Assembly: GCF_020166435.1 (NCBI RefSeq) | Contig: NZ_JAINZP010000002.1 | Location: 124,001 to 188,000, forward strand | Direction of reading: 5' to 3' | Length of the DNA stretch: 64,000 bases | Source of the DNA: Pectobacterium versatile | GTDB lineage: Bacteria > Pseudomonadota > Gammaproteobacteria > Enterobacterales > Enterobacteriaceae | Shown: positions 1 through 10,299 of the stretch, piece by piece | Layout: every line of letters begins with the position of its first letter | Position numbering within the stretch: position 1 is the first letter of the stretch | Translations under genes and position numbers: made by a program | The notes under the pieces: model-generated | The model's database searches: none | Told to the model about the DNA's origin: nothing | The model's input: only the letters and a program-made list of their open reading frames with translations

Positions 1-215
1 TGACAACATGGCTTGAGAAATGCGGATTCGTTGATGTCCGCGTCGTCGATATCTGCACCACGACAACGCAGGAACAGCGTCGGACTGACTGGATGATCAC
101 GGAGTCGCTGGCTGAATTCCTCGATCCTGAGGATCCAACAAAAACGGTGGAAGGTTACCCCGCACCAGTACGTGCCGTACTGGTTGCCCGTAAACCCGGC
201 ATCTACCAGTCCTAA
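1..215 (+). CDS. cmoB: tRNA U34 carboxymethyltransferase CmoB, C-terminal end (partial)
   Basis: The gene enters from the left edge; only the last 70 codons are present, in frame from base 3 to a TAA stop. The peptide contains [20 protein letters not shown] and [20 protein letters not shown], which match the C-terminus I recall for enterobacterial CmoB. CmoB transfers a carboxymethyl group from carboxy-S-adenosylmethionine to 5-hydroxyuridine at position 34 of tRNA, giving cmo5U. It belongs to the class I methyltransferase fold, but the cofactor site lies outside the window. CmoM (51433-52218), which methylates the product further, is also in this window. Confidence 0.93.
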   Translation, partial: TTWLEKCGFVDVRVVDICTTTTQEQRRTDWMITESLAEFLDPEDPTKTVEGYPAPVRAVLVARKPGIYQS

Positions 216-230
216 ATTACTACGTTAGAC

Positions 231-259
231 AAAAAAAGCCCCAGCAACACGCTGGGGCT
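231..259 (-). terminator. Intrinsic terminator downstream of cutC
   Basis: A perfect 9-bp stem (AGCCCCAGC / GCTGGGGCT, 237-245 and 251-259) has a 5-nt loop. Read on the minus strand it is followed by seven T residues (231-237), so it suits the leftward cutC transcript. On the plus strand the T-tract is poor, but the hairpin may also help end cmoB. Confidence 0.8.
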
Positions 260-371
260 TGGTACTTGCCATGCACACCTGATGGTATGCGGCGCGGCAA
301 AATTGAAGAATGACGATGTGGTGTTTAGAACAACGCTGTCGCTCTACCCTTGCACCGTGAAATTCTTTACG

Positions 372-1130
372 TCATGACACGTACTGCATTTCACGATCAG
401 GGCTGACTGCCCGCTTCATTGCTTCCACCACATCGCCATCCACGCAATACTGGCTAAACTCATCTAATTCCGTATCAGAGCACATCGACACGCCGATTTT
501 GCGATAGCGCATCGGAGAGGGTGTCCACTGGCCTGCGGAACTGTGTAGTTCCCGGATACCGGCCTGCTGAAATTTGTGCACGTTAGTCAAGCGCACGCCG
601 GAACCCGCCATAATAATTGGACCGCGACTGGCCTGTGTTAGTTCACGTAATAACCGCAACCCATTTTCCGCCGTCTGCTGCTGCCCAGAGGTCAATATGC
701 GCGATACGCCAAGTTCAGTAAGCTGTTCCAGTGCAATGTATGGGTTCAGGCACATATCGAACGCGCGATGAAAAGTCACCGCCATCCCTTGAGCTGCCGC
801 CATGATTTCACGCATTTTGGGCAAATCAATGTGCCCTTCCTCGTTGAGCGCACCAACAACAACGCCGGGAAACCCCATCTCACGAATCTGTTCAATGTCG
901 TATTTGATGGCAGCAAATTCCGTCGCGCTGTAGCAAAAATCGCCCCCCCGCGGGCGCACAATCGGGTGAACAGGAATCGCGACCTTTTCACGCGCGCCAC
1001 GCAGCGCCCCATAGGATGGCGTTAACCCACCTTCTCGCTGTCCTGCACAGAGTTCAATCCTGTCAGCCCCAGACTGTGCTGCTGTTATCGCACAATCAAC
1101 GCTATAACAGCATACTTCCAGTTTCGTCAT
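372..1130 (-). CDS. cutC: Copper homeostasis family protein CutC
   Basis: A 252-residue protein of the normal length for the CutC family, which folds as a TIM barrel. Visible motifs are ADRIELCAG (about residues 22-30), [11 protein letters not shown] (55-65), HRAFD (121-125) and [11 protein letters not shown] near 145-155. The family was named for copper tolerance in E. coli, but the biochemical activity is unsettled and a direct copper role has been disputed. The ATG at 1130 has an AGGAG box seven bases upstream. It lies convergent to cmoB and next to yecM and argS, the same neighbourhood as in E. coli. The function beyond family membership is not visible in the sequence. Confidence 0.95.
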   Translation of the reverse strand: MTKLEVCCYSVDCAITAAQSGADRIELCAGQREGGLTPSYGALRGAREKVAIPVHPIVRPRGGDFCYSATEFAAIKYDIEQIREMGFPGVVVGALNEEGHIDLPKMREIMAAAQGMAVTFHRAFDMCLNPYIALEQLTELGVSRILTSGQQQTAENGLRLLRELTQASRGPIIMAGSGVRLTNVHKFQQAGIRELHSSAGQWTPSPMRYRKIGVSMCSDTELDEFSQYCVDGDVVEAMKRAVSPDREMQYVS

Positions 1131-1316
1131 CGCTGCTCCTCCACGTAAACTCCCAGACCACTTTTCTTAATTATCGAAAAATCGACGAATCATCACGCCG
1201 ATTAAAGTAATAACTATGGCATTCACATTCATATCGTGAGGAGACAGGAGTCACAATGAACGCGATACAGTGCCGAAATAAACATGACATAAACCACAGT
1301 TTTATTAATCTGTTCT

Positions 1317-1378
1317 ATACTCGTCATACTTCAAATTGCAGGTGCGTTGGCTACGTTCACTCACCCGAATCACTTAAT
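1317..1378 (+). repeat. Truncated end of the ATACYC/TA-bounded repeat family (short-variant type)
   Basis: This 62-bp stretch matches the left part of the 125-bp element at 54164-54288 (ATACTCGTCATACTTCAA, then TGCGTTGGC, CACCCGAATCACTTA) and breaks off after CACTTA. The right inverted end is missing. It sits in the 332-bp gap between cutC and yecM, where nothing else is recognisable. Confidence 0.75.
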
Positions 1379-1462
1379 TGTCCTCAATAACGTGGCACAC
1401 CATTTTATCTTTCAGCCAATGTTATCTTTCTGATTACGCTACGTACGAGCCATACATTATTT

Positions 1463-2035
1463 TTATAGCGTCGACATTTCGCTTGCGACAACATCGCGTA
1501 TATCAAACGGATGAAACTTTATTGTCACTTTCCCGTCGGTTACCGCCAACGTGGGATTAGGAATTCGCTCTTTTTCGCCTTTCGGAGAACTGAATTTAAG
1601 CTTGATGCCTGGCGTACGCAGCGCATCATCAGACAAGCAGGCTAGCGCACGCTGATGCAGCGTTTCTGCCTCCCCGGGCAGCACCAGTTCCACATGTTCC
1701 CATCCTTCATGCGGATAATGCTTTTTCCCCGGCCACGGTAGCTCGATACAGGTAATCTGCCAGGGGCCGACCGTGATGGCATTATCCAGAATAAACAAGC
1801 AGATTGTGCGGCCATTGATTTGGTTTTCAGACAGTAGGCTGCCAGACTTTAGCAGCGCCGCTTTCCATAATTCAGCCGTCGTATTCTGATGGCAACGCAG
1901 CGAAATATGGTCCGCATGAAATGCGCCTAAATCCAGCTGTAGCACATCGGCCAATTCCTGTAGCGCTTGCTCAAATCGCGCTAAATCCGTTATCAAATCA
2001 TCGGGTAACATATCGGACAAAACTCCTCGCGGCAT
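1463..2035 (-). CDS. yecM: VOC-superfamily protein YecM
   Basis: A 190-residue protein that matches YecM by its sequence and by its place between cutC and argS. YecM has the vicinal-oxygen-chelate (glyoxalase-like) fold and a putative metal site. Histidines and acidic residues that could bind a metal are seen in FHADHISLRC (about residues 39-48) and in GWEHVELVLPG (about 109-119). No substrate is known for the family. The ATG at 2035 has no strong ribosome binding site just upstream; an in-frame ATG nine codons inside is an alternative start. Confidence 0.88.
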   Translation of the reverse strand: MPRGVLSDMLPDDLITDLARFEQALQELADVLQLDLGAFHADHISLRCHQNTTAELWKAALLKSGSLLSENQINGRTICLFILDNAITVGPWQITCIELPWPGKKHYPHEGWEHVELVLPGEAETLHQRALACLSDDALRTPGIKLKFSSPKGEKERIPNPTLAVTDGKVTIKFHPFDIRDVVASEMSTL

Positions 2036-2335
2036 CTCACATTATCAATAACCATTTGCACAGTGAGAATATCATACCCGTGATGCATCCTAATTAAATT
2101 CTATTTTTCTCCATGTACATTTATTTACACCTTCATTACTTAAAACGCATTAAATGCAAAAAAAAAAGGTAACGATGCTGTTTGATTAATAAACGAAAAT
2201 GTTTTTTACCAAGTGTAAGTTGCGATACTTCTCGCAATCTATTCTGGGAGGAATCTTAAATAAAGCCCCCTCCATTGAACGCCGAAAAGAAAACGTATAA
2301 ATTAAGAAAACAAATAATAACGCAGAGATATCACC
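2036..2335. other. AT-rich intergenic stretch upstream of a small ORF
   Basis: These 300 bases between yecM and the small ORF at 2336 are AT-rich, with several A and T runs. I see no gene, repeat or strong terminator. Promoters for yecM (leftward) and for the small ORF (rightward) must lie here, but no convincing -35/-10 pair stands out. Confidence 0.4.
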
Positions 2336-2455
2336 ATGGTTTTACTCATTATATCCATCGCACTTATCGCTATTGCGGCATATGCTATTTTTCGTCATTT
2401 TAAAACCAGAGACTCGCATAAAATTGGTGCAAATAGTCGGTCAAAAAAACGTTAA
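2336..2455 (+). CDS. Putative 39-residue single-pass membrane protein
   Basis: An ATG opens a 39-codon frame that begins MVLLIISIALIAIAAYAIF, a clear hydrophobic helix, and ends in a basic tail (SRSKKR). This is the usual layout of small enterobacterial membrane proteins with a short N-terminus and a positive cytoplasmic C-terminus. An AGAGA stretch lies about 8 bases upstream as a weak ribosome binding site. The frame lies between divergent yecM and argS, where no known gene is expected from E. coli. I do not recognise the family. The helix and the tail favour a real gene, but 39 codons can arise by chance. Confidence 0.45.
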   Translation: MVLLIISIALIAIAAYAIFRHFKTRDSHKIGANSRSKKR

Positions 2456-2607
2456 AATCGCGATTTGATTTATTTTTATTCTACCTAAAACTACTTTTTC
2501 TTTTTTATCGTGTTCTCCTTATCCTTTTTTATCTCGCTCCCTCTTCTTTAATCTCCCGCTGTCTGGGTGTTTTTTCACCTGAACATCCCGTTGCCTCGCC
2601 CCGTCTG

Positions 2608-2636
2608 CTGACGAGGAAAGGCAAATATGGTATAAG
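2608..2636 (+). promoter_or_regulatory. Predicted sigma-70 promoter of argS
   Basis: CTGACG (2608-2613) and TATAAG (2631-2636) are separated by exactly 17 bases and lie about 30 bases before the argS start codon. The -10 matches consensus at five of six positions. Confidence 0.55.
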
Positions 2637-2667
2637 CAAGGCTTAATTTTTTATTTAAGGTAAACCG

Positions 2668-4398
2668 GTGAATATTCAGGCTCTTCTCTCCGAAAAAGTC
2701 AGCCAGGCGTTAACCGCCGCGGGCGCGCCAGCAGACAGCGAAGCTCAGATTCGTCAGTCGGCAAAAGCACAGTTTGGTGATTATCAGGCCAATGGCGTCA
2801 TGGCCGTGGCCAAAAAACTGGGCATGCCGCCGCGACAATTGGCAGAAAAAGTCGTCCAATTTTTGGCGCTGGAGGGCATTGCGGAAAAAACAGAAATCGC
2901 AGGCCCGGGATTTATTAATATTTTTCTCGATAAGCAGTGGGTTGCGAGCCAGGTTGAGAACGCCCTGAATGCACCAAAACTGGGTTTAACGCCCGTTGAA
3001 CCCCAAACGATTGTGATTGACTACTCTGCTCCTAACGTCGCGAAAGAAATGCACGTCGGTCACCTGCGCTCAACCATCATTGGTGATGCATCGGCCCGTA
3101 CGCTGGAATTTTTAGGCCACAACGTGATTCGTGCCAACCACGTTGGCGACTGGGGTACGCAGTTCGGCATGCTGATCGCCTACCTTGAAAAAATGCAAAA
3201 CGAAAGCGCCAACGAGATGGATTTGTCCGATCTTGAAGCGTTCTATCGTGAAGCGAAGAAACACTACGATGAAGATGCAGATTTCGCCGAACGCGCGCGC
3301 GCTTACGTGGTGAAATTGCAGGGGGGTGATGAGTATTGCCGTCAGATGTGGCGCAAGCTCGTCGATATCACCATGACGCAGAACCAGATCAACTATGAAC
3401 GCCTCAACGTCACGCTGACCAAACAGGATGTCATGGGTGAAAGCCTGTATAACAACATGCTGCCGGGCATTGTTGCCGACCTGAAAGCAAAAGGTCTGGC
3501 GGTTGAGAGCGAAGGTGCAACGGTTGTTTTCCTTGATGAATACAAAAACAAGGAAGGCGAACCGATGGGCGTCATCATCCAGAAAAAAGATGGCGGCTAC
3601 CTCTACACTACAACGGATATCGCCTGCGCCAAATACCGTTATGAAACCCTGAACGCCGACCGCGTGCTTTACTACATCGACTCCCGCCAACATCAGCATT
3701 TGATGCAGGCTTGGACTATCGTGCGTAAAGCCGGCTATGTACCTGATTCTGTCAGCCTGGAACACCACATGTTCGGCATGATGCTGGGCAAAGACGGTAA
3801 GCCATTCAAAACGCGCGCAGGCGGAACGATCAAACTGTCTGAGCTGTTGGATGAAGCCTACGATCGCGCCCTGAAGCTCATCGCAGAGAAAAATCCACAG
3901 ATGGAAAGCGATGAGTTAACCGCGCTGGCGAAAGTGGTTTCTATCGGCGCGATCAAATACGCCGACCTGTCGAAGAGCCGCACGACGGACTACGTTTTCG
4001 ACTGGGACAACATGCTGGCGTTTGAAGGCAACACCGCGCCTTACATGCAATACGCCTATACGCGCGTCGCGTCTATTTTCAAGCGTGCAGCTATACAAGA
4101 AGACAGCTTAACGCAGCCGATTACGCTGAGTGATGAGCGTGAATTTGCACTTGCTACGCGTCTGCTGCAATTTGAAGAAACCATCACTTCCGTCGCCCGC
4201 GAAGGCACGCCGCATGTAATGTGTAGCTACCTGTACGATCTGGCGGGCCTGTTCTCCGGTTTCTACGAGCACTGTCCGATTCTCAATGCCGAAAGTGATG
4301 ACGTGCGTCAGAGCCGTCTGAGACTGGCACTGCTGACTGCGAAAACGTTGAAGCAAGGTCTGGATACGCTGGGCATCGAAACCGTCGAAAAGATGTAA
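2668..4398 (+). CDS. argS: Arginyl-tRNA synthetase
   Basis: A class I aminoacyl-tRNA synthetase that charges tRNA-Arg in the cytoplasm. At 576 residues it is nearly identical in length to the E. coli enzyme (577). The N-terminal add-on domain ([11 protein letters not shown]) is followed by the HIGH-type signature HVGHLRST (residues 129-136), and the region equivalent to KMSKS is [10 protein letters not shown] near residue 378. The C-terminal anticodon-binding helical domain ends at VEKM. The start is GTG at 2668, with TAAGG eight bases upstream; the N-terminus matches the family exactly there. A strong terminator follows. Confidence 0.98.
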   Translation: MNIQALLSEKVSQALTAAGAPADSEAQIRQSAKAQFGDYQANGVMAVAKKLGMPPRQLAEKVVQFLALEGIAEKTEIAGPGFINIFLDKQWVASQVENALNAPKLGLTPVEPQTIVIDYSAPNVAKEMHVGHLRSTIIGDASARTLEFLGHNVIRANHVGDWGTQFGMLIAYLEKMQNESANEMDLSDLEAFYREAKKHYDEDADFAERARAYVVKLQGGDEYCRQMWRKLVDITMTQNQINYERLNVTLTKQDVMGESLYNNMLPGIVADLKAKGLAVESEGATVVFLDEYKNKEGEPMGVIIQKKDGGYLYTTTDIACAKYRYETLNADRVLYYIDSRQHQHLMQAWTIVRKAGYVPDSVSLEHHMFGMMLGKDGKPFKTRAGGTIKLSELLDEAYDRALKLIAEKNPQMESDELTALAKVVSIGAIKYADLSKSRTTDYVFDWDNMLAFEGNTAPYMQYAYTRVASIFKRAAIQEDSLTQPITLSDEREFALATRLLQFEETITSVAREGTPHVMCSYLYDLAGLFSGFYEHCPILNAESDDVRQSRLRLALLTAKTLKQGLDTLGIETVEKM

Positions 4399-4439
4399 TT
4401 CTCCATCGACTGAAAACTTATCTATCGATTGAAAGCAAA

Positions 4440-4470
4440 AACGCCATTGGTGACAAACCAATGGCGTTTT
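4440..4470 (+). terminator. Intrinsic terminator of argS
   Basis: AACGCCATTGGT (4440-4451) pairs perfectly with ACCAATGGCGTT (4457-4468) around a 5-nt loop and runs into a short T-tract. Confidence 0.85.
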
Positions 4471-4494
4471 ACGTTACAGGCAAAGACAGCCGTG

Positions 4495-4675
4495 CGGTGA
4501 TAATGGATAGATCGTAAAGACACTGTGAATACATCCCTGTACGCTCGGATTGCGCGAATATGAATCTCATCCCTGAGATTCACCCTTTCAGGGCCATCGC
4601 AAGCGACGTTCAAAAACGTTCCTGACGTTTTTGTCCATGGCGCAAACGCTTTACTCTTCTATTCCATTATCACCG
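4495..4675. repeat. 181-bp inverted-repeat element, second repeat family, copy 1
   Basis: The ends are inverted: CGGTGATAATGGATAG (4495-4510) and CTATTCCATTATCACCG (4659-4675), differing by one base insertion. Just inside lie ATCGTAAAGAC on the left and GCTTTACTCTT on the right. The interior holds a local palindrome (GAATCTCATCCCTGAGATTC) and repeated CATCCCTG words. A shorter copy with the same ends and words lies at 28182-28281. It has no coding capacity and sits 18 bases from the murJ stop codon. It looks like a non-autonomous (MITE-like) element. Confidence 0.7.
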
Positions 4676-4693
4676 TTGTATTCAATAACGTTG

Positions 4694-6229
4694 TTACACG
4701 CTACGGCGGGCGAAATCCCGAGGACGGAATCCCAACAGCGCCAACGTGGCAAAATAGGAACCCGCCCCTGCGACCACGACCAGCAGCAAACGCAGAATGC
4801 GCATCGTCATATTGCCGTCATCCCATGCGGGCATCCACCACAGCATGCCCAATAAAACCAGCGACATCACAATAACGGCAGCCAGCAGGCGAACCAGAAA
4901 ACCCCGCCAACCCGGCAGCGGCTGGAAAATATCCTGCTTACGCAGTTGCCAATACAGCAGTCCGGCATTCAGGCAGGAGGCTAGACCGATAGACAACGCC
5001 AGACCAGCATGTTGCAGCGGGCCGATAAAGATCAGGTTCATAACTTGCGTCAGGATCAGCGTGACTATCGCTATTTTGACTGGCGTCTTGATATCCTGCC
5101 GGGAATAAAAGCCAGGCACGAGTACTTTGACAACAATCAATCCCATCAACCCGACCGAGTAGGCAATCAGCGCACGCTGGGTCATCAGCGCATCAAAAGC
5201 ACTAAATTTGCCGTATTGGAACAGCGACACCGTTAAGGGCTTAGCCAAAATGCCTAATGCCACCGCGCTCGGCAGCGCCAATAGGAAACACAGGCGGAGC
5301 CCCCAATCCATCAGGCGGGAGTATTCGTCATGATTGCCACTGGCAAAACTCTTCGCCAGCGATGGGAGCAGGATCGTCCCTAACGCAACGCCCAGTACAC
5401 CGGAAGGAAACTCCATCAGGCGGTCGGCGTAATACATCCATGACACTGCCCCTTCGCTGAGGAAGGAAGCAAAAATGGTGTTGATGATTAACGAAATCTG
5501 ACTTACCGACACCCCCAGAACCGCAGGCCCCATCAGCTTCATGACTCGCCAGACGCTCGGATCACGCCACTTCAGGCGCGGCAGTACCAGCATGCCAATC
5601 TTTTTCAGATGCGGTAGCTGATAGCCGAGTTGCAGTAAACCGCCAACCAATACCGCCCAGGCCAGCGCCATCACCGGTGGATTAAAATACGGGGCGGCAA
5701 ACAGCGAGAAACCAATCATGCTGACGTTAAGCAATGTCGGTGCAAACGCAGGCACCGAGAAACGGTTCCAGGTATTTAGCACCGACCCCACCATAGAAGT
5801 CAGTGAGATCAGCAGGATGTAGGGAAACGTGACTCTTAATAGATCCGAAGTGAGTTCAAAGCGCTCTGGCGTCGCGGCAAAACCGGGAGCGGTCACCATG
5901 ATGACCCAGGGTGCAGCGATCATTCCCGCCACGGTGACTAATGCCAGAATCAGCGTCAGCATACCGGAAACATAAGCGAGGAACGTCCGCGTAGCTTCGT
6001 CGCCCTGCTGACTTTTGTATTCGGCCAGAATCGGCACAAAAGCCTGTGAAAACGCGCCTTCCGCGAAAATTCGTCGGAGCAGGTTAGGCAGTTTGAACGC
6101 CACAAAGAAGGCATCCGTCGCCATACCCGCACCAAAAATACGGGCGACGATCGCATCGCGCACAAACCCTAAAACGCGCGATAGCATGGTCATAGAACTG
6201 ACGGCAGCCAGTGATTTAAGTAAATTCAT
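4694..6229 (-). CDS. murJ: Lipid II flippase MurJ (MviN)
   Basis: A 511-residue polytopic inner-membrane protein, the same length as E. coli MurJ, of the MOP exporter superfamily with about 14 predicted membrane segments. The start [20 protein letters not shown] and the downstream [14 protein letters not shown] are characteristic, including the conserved arginines and aspartate near residues 18-25. MurJ flips undecaprenyl-linked lipid II to the periplasmic face for peptidoglycan assembly. It follows mviM on the same strand, as in E. coli, but 127 bases separate them, so it may also have its own promoter. Confidence 0.97.
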   Translation of the reverse strand: MNLLKSLAAVSSMTMLSRVLGFVRDAIVARIFGAGMATDAFFVAFKLPNLLRRIFAEGAFSQAFVPILAEYKSQQGDEATRTFLAYVSGMLTLILALVTVAGMIAAPWVIMVTAPGFAATPERFELTSDLLRVTFPYILLISLTSMVGSVLNTWNRFSVPAFAPTLLNVSMIGFSLFAAPYFNPPVMALAWAVLVGGLLQLGYQLPHLKKIGMLVLPRLKWRDPSVWRVMKLMGPAVLGVSVSQISLIINTIFASFLSEGAVSWMYYADRLMEFPSGVLGVALGTILLPSLAKSFASGNHDEYSRLMDWGLRLCFLLALPSAVALGILAKPLTVSLFQYGKFSAFDALMTQRALIAYSVGLMGLIVVKVLVPGFYSRQDIKTPVKIAIVTLILTQVMNLIFIGPLQHAGLALSIGLASCLNAGLLYWQLRKQDIFQPLPGWRGFLVRLLAAVIVMSLVLLGMLWWMPAWDDGNMTMRILRLLLVVVAGAGSYFATLALLGFRPRDFARRSV

Positions 6230-6356
6230 CCGATTATTTTCTGAACGGTTCAGGACCGATTATTAACCCGTTGAGGTCATCCTGATTGCGAGGTGCGACT
6301 AGTCTACGCATTGCGCGTGTAATAGCTACCGAACATTGGCATAACCGTCGAACTTT

Positions 6357-7337
6357 TCAGCTTTTTCCCAGCAATTGTTCAATCATGCGCTGGGACAGCA
6401 ATGCCTGGTTACCTGATGTTTCCGCTGGTTTCCGTTGTTCAATGGCTGTGATGAAATGCTGTACCGCACCGACAAATCCGCGTTGTTCTAGCGTGGTTTG
6501 CCAGGATGGTACGGCCGGACGGATCATTATTCCTTCGCGATCTTCACGCCATTCACGCATCTCATCCACCTGATATAGCCCACCCTGTGTGACGGCCTGA
6601 ACCCATTCCCGCTGGCTTCCCGCATGACGGTGCATGCTCGTCGTCACCTGACAACCGCCGCTCTGGAAATGGTGCTCGGCATACAGCAATTGGCCGTCCG
6701 CATTGGCATGCAACACACCATCAATCAGTTGAGCATCGCCGCCAGCCAGCCAGAGTGCGGTATCCACCACGTGCAGATAATCGTCGAGCAGAGTAAAACG
6801 GACATCCTGCGGCCCAACGCCATTAATACGGTGTTTATCCATACGCAAAGAGGCTGGCTGCTCCAACCTCTGTTTTAGCTGCTGATAGCACGGTGCGAAA
6901 CGGCGATTAAAGCCAACCATCAGAATTTTTTGTTGTTGCTCCGCCAATTCGACCAGCGCTTCCGCCTGCTCCAGTGTCTCTGCCAGCGGTTTATCCACAT
7001 AGACATCGACACCTGCGTTAAGCAGTTGGCTCACAACGGAAAAATGGCTGGCAGTACTGCTATGGACGAAGACCGCATCGCACTGCGCTGCCAGCGCATC
7101 CAGCGCCGAGAAACTCGTCATCCGGTAGTGCTGACAAATACGCTGCGTCTTTTGCCAATCGGGAGAAAACGCGCCGATCAGTTCCCAGCCCTCAGCCTGA
7201 CTGAGAATCGGTAAATAGGCCTTCTGCGCAATGGATCCCAGTCCAACGACGCCGATACGGGGACGTCGAGCGGAGATATTATGTTCTGAAATACGATGTT
7301 CTGCGATGCTTTCCGCAGGCGTAAGCTGAGGCTTCAT
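6357..7337 (-). CDS. mviM: Gfo/Idh/MocA-family putative oxidoreductase MviM
   Basis: A predicted NAD(P)-dependent oxidoreductase of the Gfo/Idh/MocA family. A Rossmann motif GVVGLGSIAQ lies at about residues 29-38 and the family lysine motif appears as YVDKPLAE near 115-122. With 326 residues it is about 19 longer than E. coli MviM. The extra residues form a polar N-terminal extension before RPRIGVVGLG. The ATG at 7337 has a good AGGGAGA box, so the extension appears to be translated. The substrate is unknown. It lies downstream of yceH and upstream of murJ, as in E. coli. Confidence 0.92.
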   Translation of the reverse strand: MKPQLTPAESIAEHRISEHNISARRPRIGVVGLGSIAQKAYLPILSQAEGWELIGAFSPDWQKTQRICQHYRMTSFSALDALAAQCDAVFVHSSTASHFSVVSQLLNAGVDVYVDKPLAETLEQAEALVELAEQQQKILMVGFNRRFAPCYQQLKQRLEQPASLRMDKHRINGVGPQDVRFTLLDDYLHVVDTALWLAGGDAQLIDGVLHANADGQLLYAEHHFQSGGCQVTTSMHRHAGSQREWVQAVTQGGLYQVDEMREWREDREGIMIRPAVPSWQTTLEQRGFVGAVQHFITAIEQRKPAETSGNQALLSQRMIEQLLGKS

Positions 7338-7365
7338 GACGAGCTTTCTCCCTGATACCAGTTCA

Positions 7366-8004
7366 TTACGCTAACAGCGCGGCAAGCTGACGTTTGAGTT
7401 CAGCAACCTCTTTTTCTAACGCCTCAACACGCTCGACTAGCGGTGAATTGTCACTTGCGTTGTCCGCTTCGGGAGCAACAATCTCACTGACCTCGCCGCT
7501 GAAAAGATGCTGATAGCGGCTTTCTCGTTTCCCTGCTTCACGCGCCAACCGGACGACAAACGGCCCATCCTCACGCTGTTGCAACTGTTCAAGGGTGGAT
7601 TCGGCTTCACCAACATCTGAAAATTCATACAATCGGGCCGCACGCGTACGCAGCTCGCCCGGCGTCTGCGGGCCACGCAGCAGCAGCGTCGTCACCAGCG
7701 CCACTTCCGCAGGCGAGAGCTTCAGGTCACCAAATTCAGAATTACAAAAACGATGTTCATACTTCACTACTCGATTACCAAACCCGCTGAGCGTGCGCAG
7801 GAAATGCTTCTTCACGAGTAAATCCAGCGTTTGCTGGACCTCGCTTTCGCTCAGTTCCATCACGGGTTCGCGGTTGGTTTTCTGATTACAGGCCGTGGTG
7901 ATGCCGTTTAACGACATCGGGTATTGATCCGGCGTGGTGATCTGCTTTTCCAGCATGCAACCAATCACGCGGGCTTCACGAGCATCCAATTGGTATTTCA
8001 TCAT
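7366..8004 (-). CDS. yceH: YceH, DUF480 winged-helix protein
   Basis: A 212-residue conserved protein of the YceH (DUF480) family, which has two winged-helix-like domains. The start [20 protein letters not shown] and the stretch [20 protein letters not shown] are family hallmarks. The C-terminus forms a short predicted coiled coil ([20 protein letters not shown]). It probably binds nucleic acid or a protein partner, but its role is unknown. Two adjacent ATG codons follow AAGGAAAA; either could start. Only six bases separate it from rimJ upstream, so the two are cotranscribed. Confidence 0.93.
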   Translation of the reverse strand: MMKYQLDAREARVIGCMLEKQITTPDQYPMSLNGITTACNQKTNREPVMELSESEVQQTLDLLVKKHFLRTLSGFGNRVVKYEHRFCNSEFGDLKLSPAEVALVTTLLLRGPQTPGELRTRAARLYEFSDVGEAESTLEQLQQREDGPFVVRLAREAGKRESRYQHLFSGEVSEIVAPEADNASDNSPLVERVEALEKEVAELKRQLAALLA

Positions 8005-8010
8005 TTTTCC

Positions 8011-8595
8011 TTAACGCGGAGACTTCCACTCGGCGTTGGTCAGCGCGGTTAATACATGATCCTGCCATTTGCCATCAATGAGCAGATAATTCTTCGCATA
8101 GCCTTCACGCTCAAACCCCAAACGCGTCAGTAACCCCCCACTACGCTGGTTATGCGGCATATAGTTAGCCATGATGCGATGCATATGCTGCTGACGCTGC
8201 ATATAACGTATTGCTGGTTGCAACGCTTCATACATCAGCCCTTGCCCCTGCCATTTTTGACCGAGTGAATAGCCCAGATAGCAGGCGTGAAACGATCCCC
8301 GCAGCACGTTGCTGAAATTCGCCACGCCGTATACTTCGTTTTCATTCTGATCCAACAGAAGGAAGTAATAGGCGCTGCCCTGTTTATGCATATCGTTAAT
8401 CACGCTCAAACGCGCTTGCCAGCCTGATGGATAGCAATGGCTGGCGTCTCTCACGGGTTCCCACGGCTTAAGAAAATCACGGTTTTCAGAATAGTATTCG
8501 GCCAGACGCCATGCATCGCGTTCATGGGCCAGACGCACCACCAGCCTGTCAGTTGTCAATTGCACTCTTGCTGGCGTTGAACGGTAGCCAAACAT
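8011..8595 (-). CDS. rimJ: Ribosomal protein S5 N-alpha-acetyltransferase RimJ
   Basis: A 194-residue GNAT-family acetyltransferase that matches RimJ, which acetylates the N-terminal alanine of ribosomal protein S5 using acetyl-CoA. The start [21 protein letters not shown], the cofactor-binding region [19 protein letters not shown] (about residues 107-125) and the motif [20 protein letters not shown] near 149-168 are characteristic. It is the first gene of the leftward rimJ-yceH-mviM-murJ group, as in E. coli, and is divergent from mdtH. Confidence 0.95.
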   Translation of the reverse strand: MFGYRSTPARVQLTTDRLVVRLAHERDAWRLAEYYSENRDFLKPWEPVRDASHCYPSGWQARLSVINDMHKQGSAYYFLLLDQNENEVYGVANFSNVLRGSFHACYLGYSLGQKWQGQGLMYEALQPAIRYMQRQQHMHRIMANYMPHNQRSGGLLTRLGFEREGYAKNYLLIDGKWQDHVLTALTNAEWKSPR

Positions 8596-8910
8596 TTTTC
8601 CCCCTGCCTCTCCATGTTATCGATAAGTAAAATTCATCGCCGCTGAAAAAGTGACTATTCCACACAAGCAGAAAATATCGGCATTTCCGATAATCCTTAC
8701 TATAACCACATAAATTCATAGACGTAAAATCCCCGTCGTCGAGTTATTGCGCAGTTGAGTCAGGAAAGGCATTTTTTCTCGCCGAAATGCTACTCGGATA
8801 ACGTTAAATCGATAAAAAAATATTATCCAACAATAGGCTATACCAAAGTCGAATTAGAGTACAAAATAGTCACGTCTGTTATTTTCCTCCTTTCTTTGTT
8901 GTGGTGAAAC
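8596..8910. other. Divergent intergenic region between rimJ and mdtH
   Basis: This 315-bp AT-rich gap must carry the promoters for leftward rimJ and rightward mdtH. I see no open frame, repeat or terminator in it and no promoter good enough to place. Confidence 0.4.
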
Positions 8911-10116
8911 ATGCCTCTGATGTCGCAAGCTCGGAGCTTGGGTAAATATTTTTTATTACTCGATAATATGCTGGTGGTTTTGGGATTCTTCGTTGTCTTC
9001 CCCCTTATTTCCATTCGTTTTGTCGACGATCTCGGCTGGGCCGCATTATTAGTCGGTATCGCATTGGGATTGCGCCAGTTTATTCAGCAAGGGCTCGGTA
9101 TTTTCGGCGGAGCTATTGCTGACCGTTTTGGTGCCAAACCGATGATTATTACCGGGATGCTGCTACGTGCCTCCGGTTTTGTGTTCATGGCGATTGCCGA
9201 CGAACCTTGGCTGCTCTGGCTGTCTTGTGCGCTATCCGGTCTTGGCGGCACGCTATTCGATCCGCCGCGTACCGCGCTGGTCATCAAACTGGTTCGTCCG
9301 CAGGAACGTGGCCGTTTTTACTCTCTGTTAATGATGCAGGACAGTGCTGGCGCCGTTATCGGTGCCCTCATTGGTAGCTGGCTGCTTCAGTATGATTTCG
9401 AGATCGTCTGCTGGGCAGGCGCGGTCATTTTTGTGCTTGCTGCTGCACTCAATGCCTGGCTGCTGCCGGCCTATCGCATCTCGACGGTCAAGACGCCAAT
9501 ACTGGAAGGTCTGACGCGTGTCATTCGCGACCGCCGTTTCCTGATGTATGTGTTAACGCTGACGGGCTACTACATGTTGGCCGTGCAGGTTCTGTTGATG
9601 TTGCCCATTATGGTCAACGAGCTCGCCGGAACGCCGTCTGCGGTGAAATGGATGTACGCCATTGAAGCGGGGCTGTCGTTAACGCTGCTGTACCCTATCG
9701 CACGCTGGAGCGAGAAGCGCTTCCGGCTGGAACAACGCCTGATGGCGGGGCTTTTCATTATGTCCGTCAGTATGTTCCCGATCGGGATGACAACGGAGCT
9801 GCAAACCCTGCTGCTGCTTATCAGCCTCTTTTACGTAGGTTCGATTATTGCCGAACCTGCGCGTGAAACCTTAAGCGCTTCGCTGGCGGACTCCAGAGCC
9901 AGAGGCAGCTATATGGGTTTCAGCCGACTTGGGTTGGCGCTCGGTGGCGCGATTGGTTACAGCGGCGGCGGCTGGTTATTCGATACCGGACACGCGCTGA
10001 ATCAACCGGAACTGCCGTGGTTCATGCTAGGCACCATCGGGTTCCTGACGTTAGCCGCACTGTATTGGCAGTTCAATCAACGCCGCATTGAACCCGCGAT
10101 GCTGGGTGGTCATTAG
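8911..10116 (+). CDS. mdtH: Major facilitator multidrug efflux protein MdtH
   Basis: A 401-residue inner-membrane transporter, one residue shorter than E. coli MdtH and matching it along its length. The MFS loop 2-3 motif appears as [12 protein letters not shown] at about residues 67-78, and [20 protein letters not shown] marks transmembrane segment 5. Twelve hydrophobic segments are plausible. In E. coli, overexpression gives fluoroquinolone resistance; the natural substrate is unknown. The gene is monocistronic, divergent from rimJ and followed by a hairpin. Confidence 0.96.
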   Translation: MPLMSQARSLGKYFLLLDNMLVVLGFFVVFPLISIRFVDDLGWAALLVGIALGLRQFIQQGLGIFGGAIADRFGAKPMIITGMLLRASGFVFMAIADEPWLLWLSCALSGLGGTLFDPPRTALVIKLVRPQERGRFYSLLMMQDSAGAVIGALIGSWLLQYDFEIVCWAGAVIFVLAAALNAWLLPAYRISTVKTPILEGLTRVIRDRRFLMYVLTLTGYYMLAVQVLLMLPIMVNELAGTPSAVKWMYAIEAGLSLTLLYPIARWSEKRFRLEQRLMAGLFIMSVSMFPIGMTTELQTLLLLISLFYVGSIIAEPARETLSASLADSRARGSYMGFSRLGLALGGAIGYSGGGWLFDTGHALNQPELPWFMLGTIGFLTLAALYWQFNQRRIEPAMLGGH

Positions 10117-10123
10117 TCTGAAT

Positions 10124-10153
10124 TTTACCGACGAGTTTGATCTCGTCGGTAAA
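10124..10153 (+). terminator. Hairpin downstream of mdtH
   Basis: A perfect 12-bp stem TTTACCGACGAG / CTCGTCGGTAAA has a 6-nt loop, eight bases after the mdtH stop. The following bases are C-rich rather than T-rich, so it may stabilise the 3' end more than terminate transcription. Confidence 0.55.
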
Positions 10154-10299
10154 GCCCCTCTATACTTTCCTAATACATTCAAACAATTGTTATCGTCGTG
10201 AGCCTTCTCGCACACTCGACTTATCTTGTTTGATAATGGGTTACACGCTGGGTCGCACAACGGCCTTTGTCTATACCTTGTTATATTAGGAGACGACGT

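Noticed and set aside
3112-3768. A 218-codon minus-strand frame inside argS.
   Set aside because: Antisense shadow of a conserved core gene, without signals of its own.
7254-7337. The N-terminal extension of MviM as a mis-called start.
   Set aside because: The outermost ATG has a good AGGGAGA ribosome binding site, and no internal ATG lies between it and the Rossmann motif, so the extension is kept.
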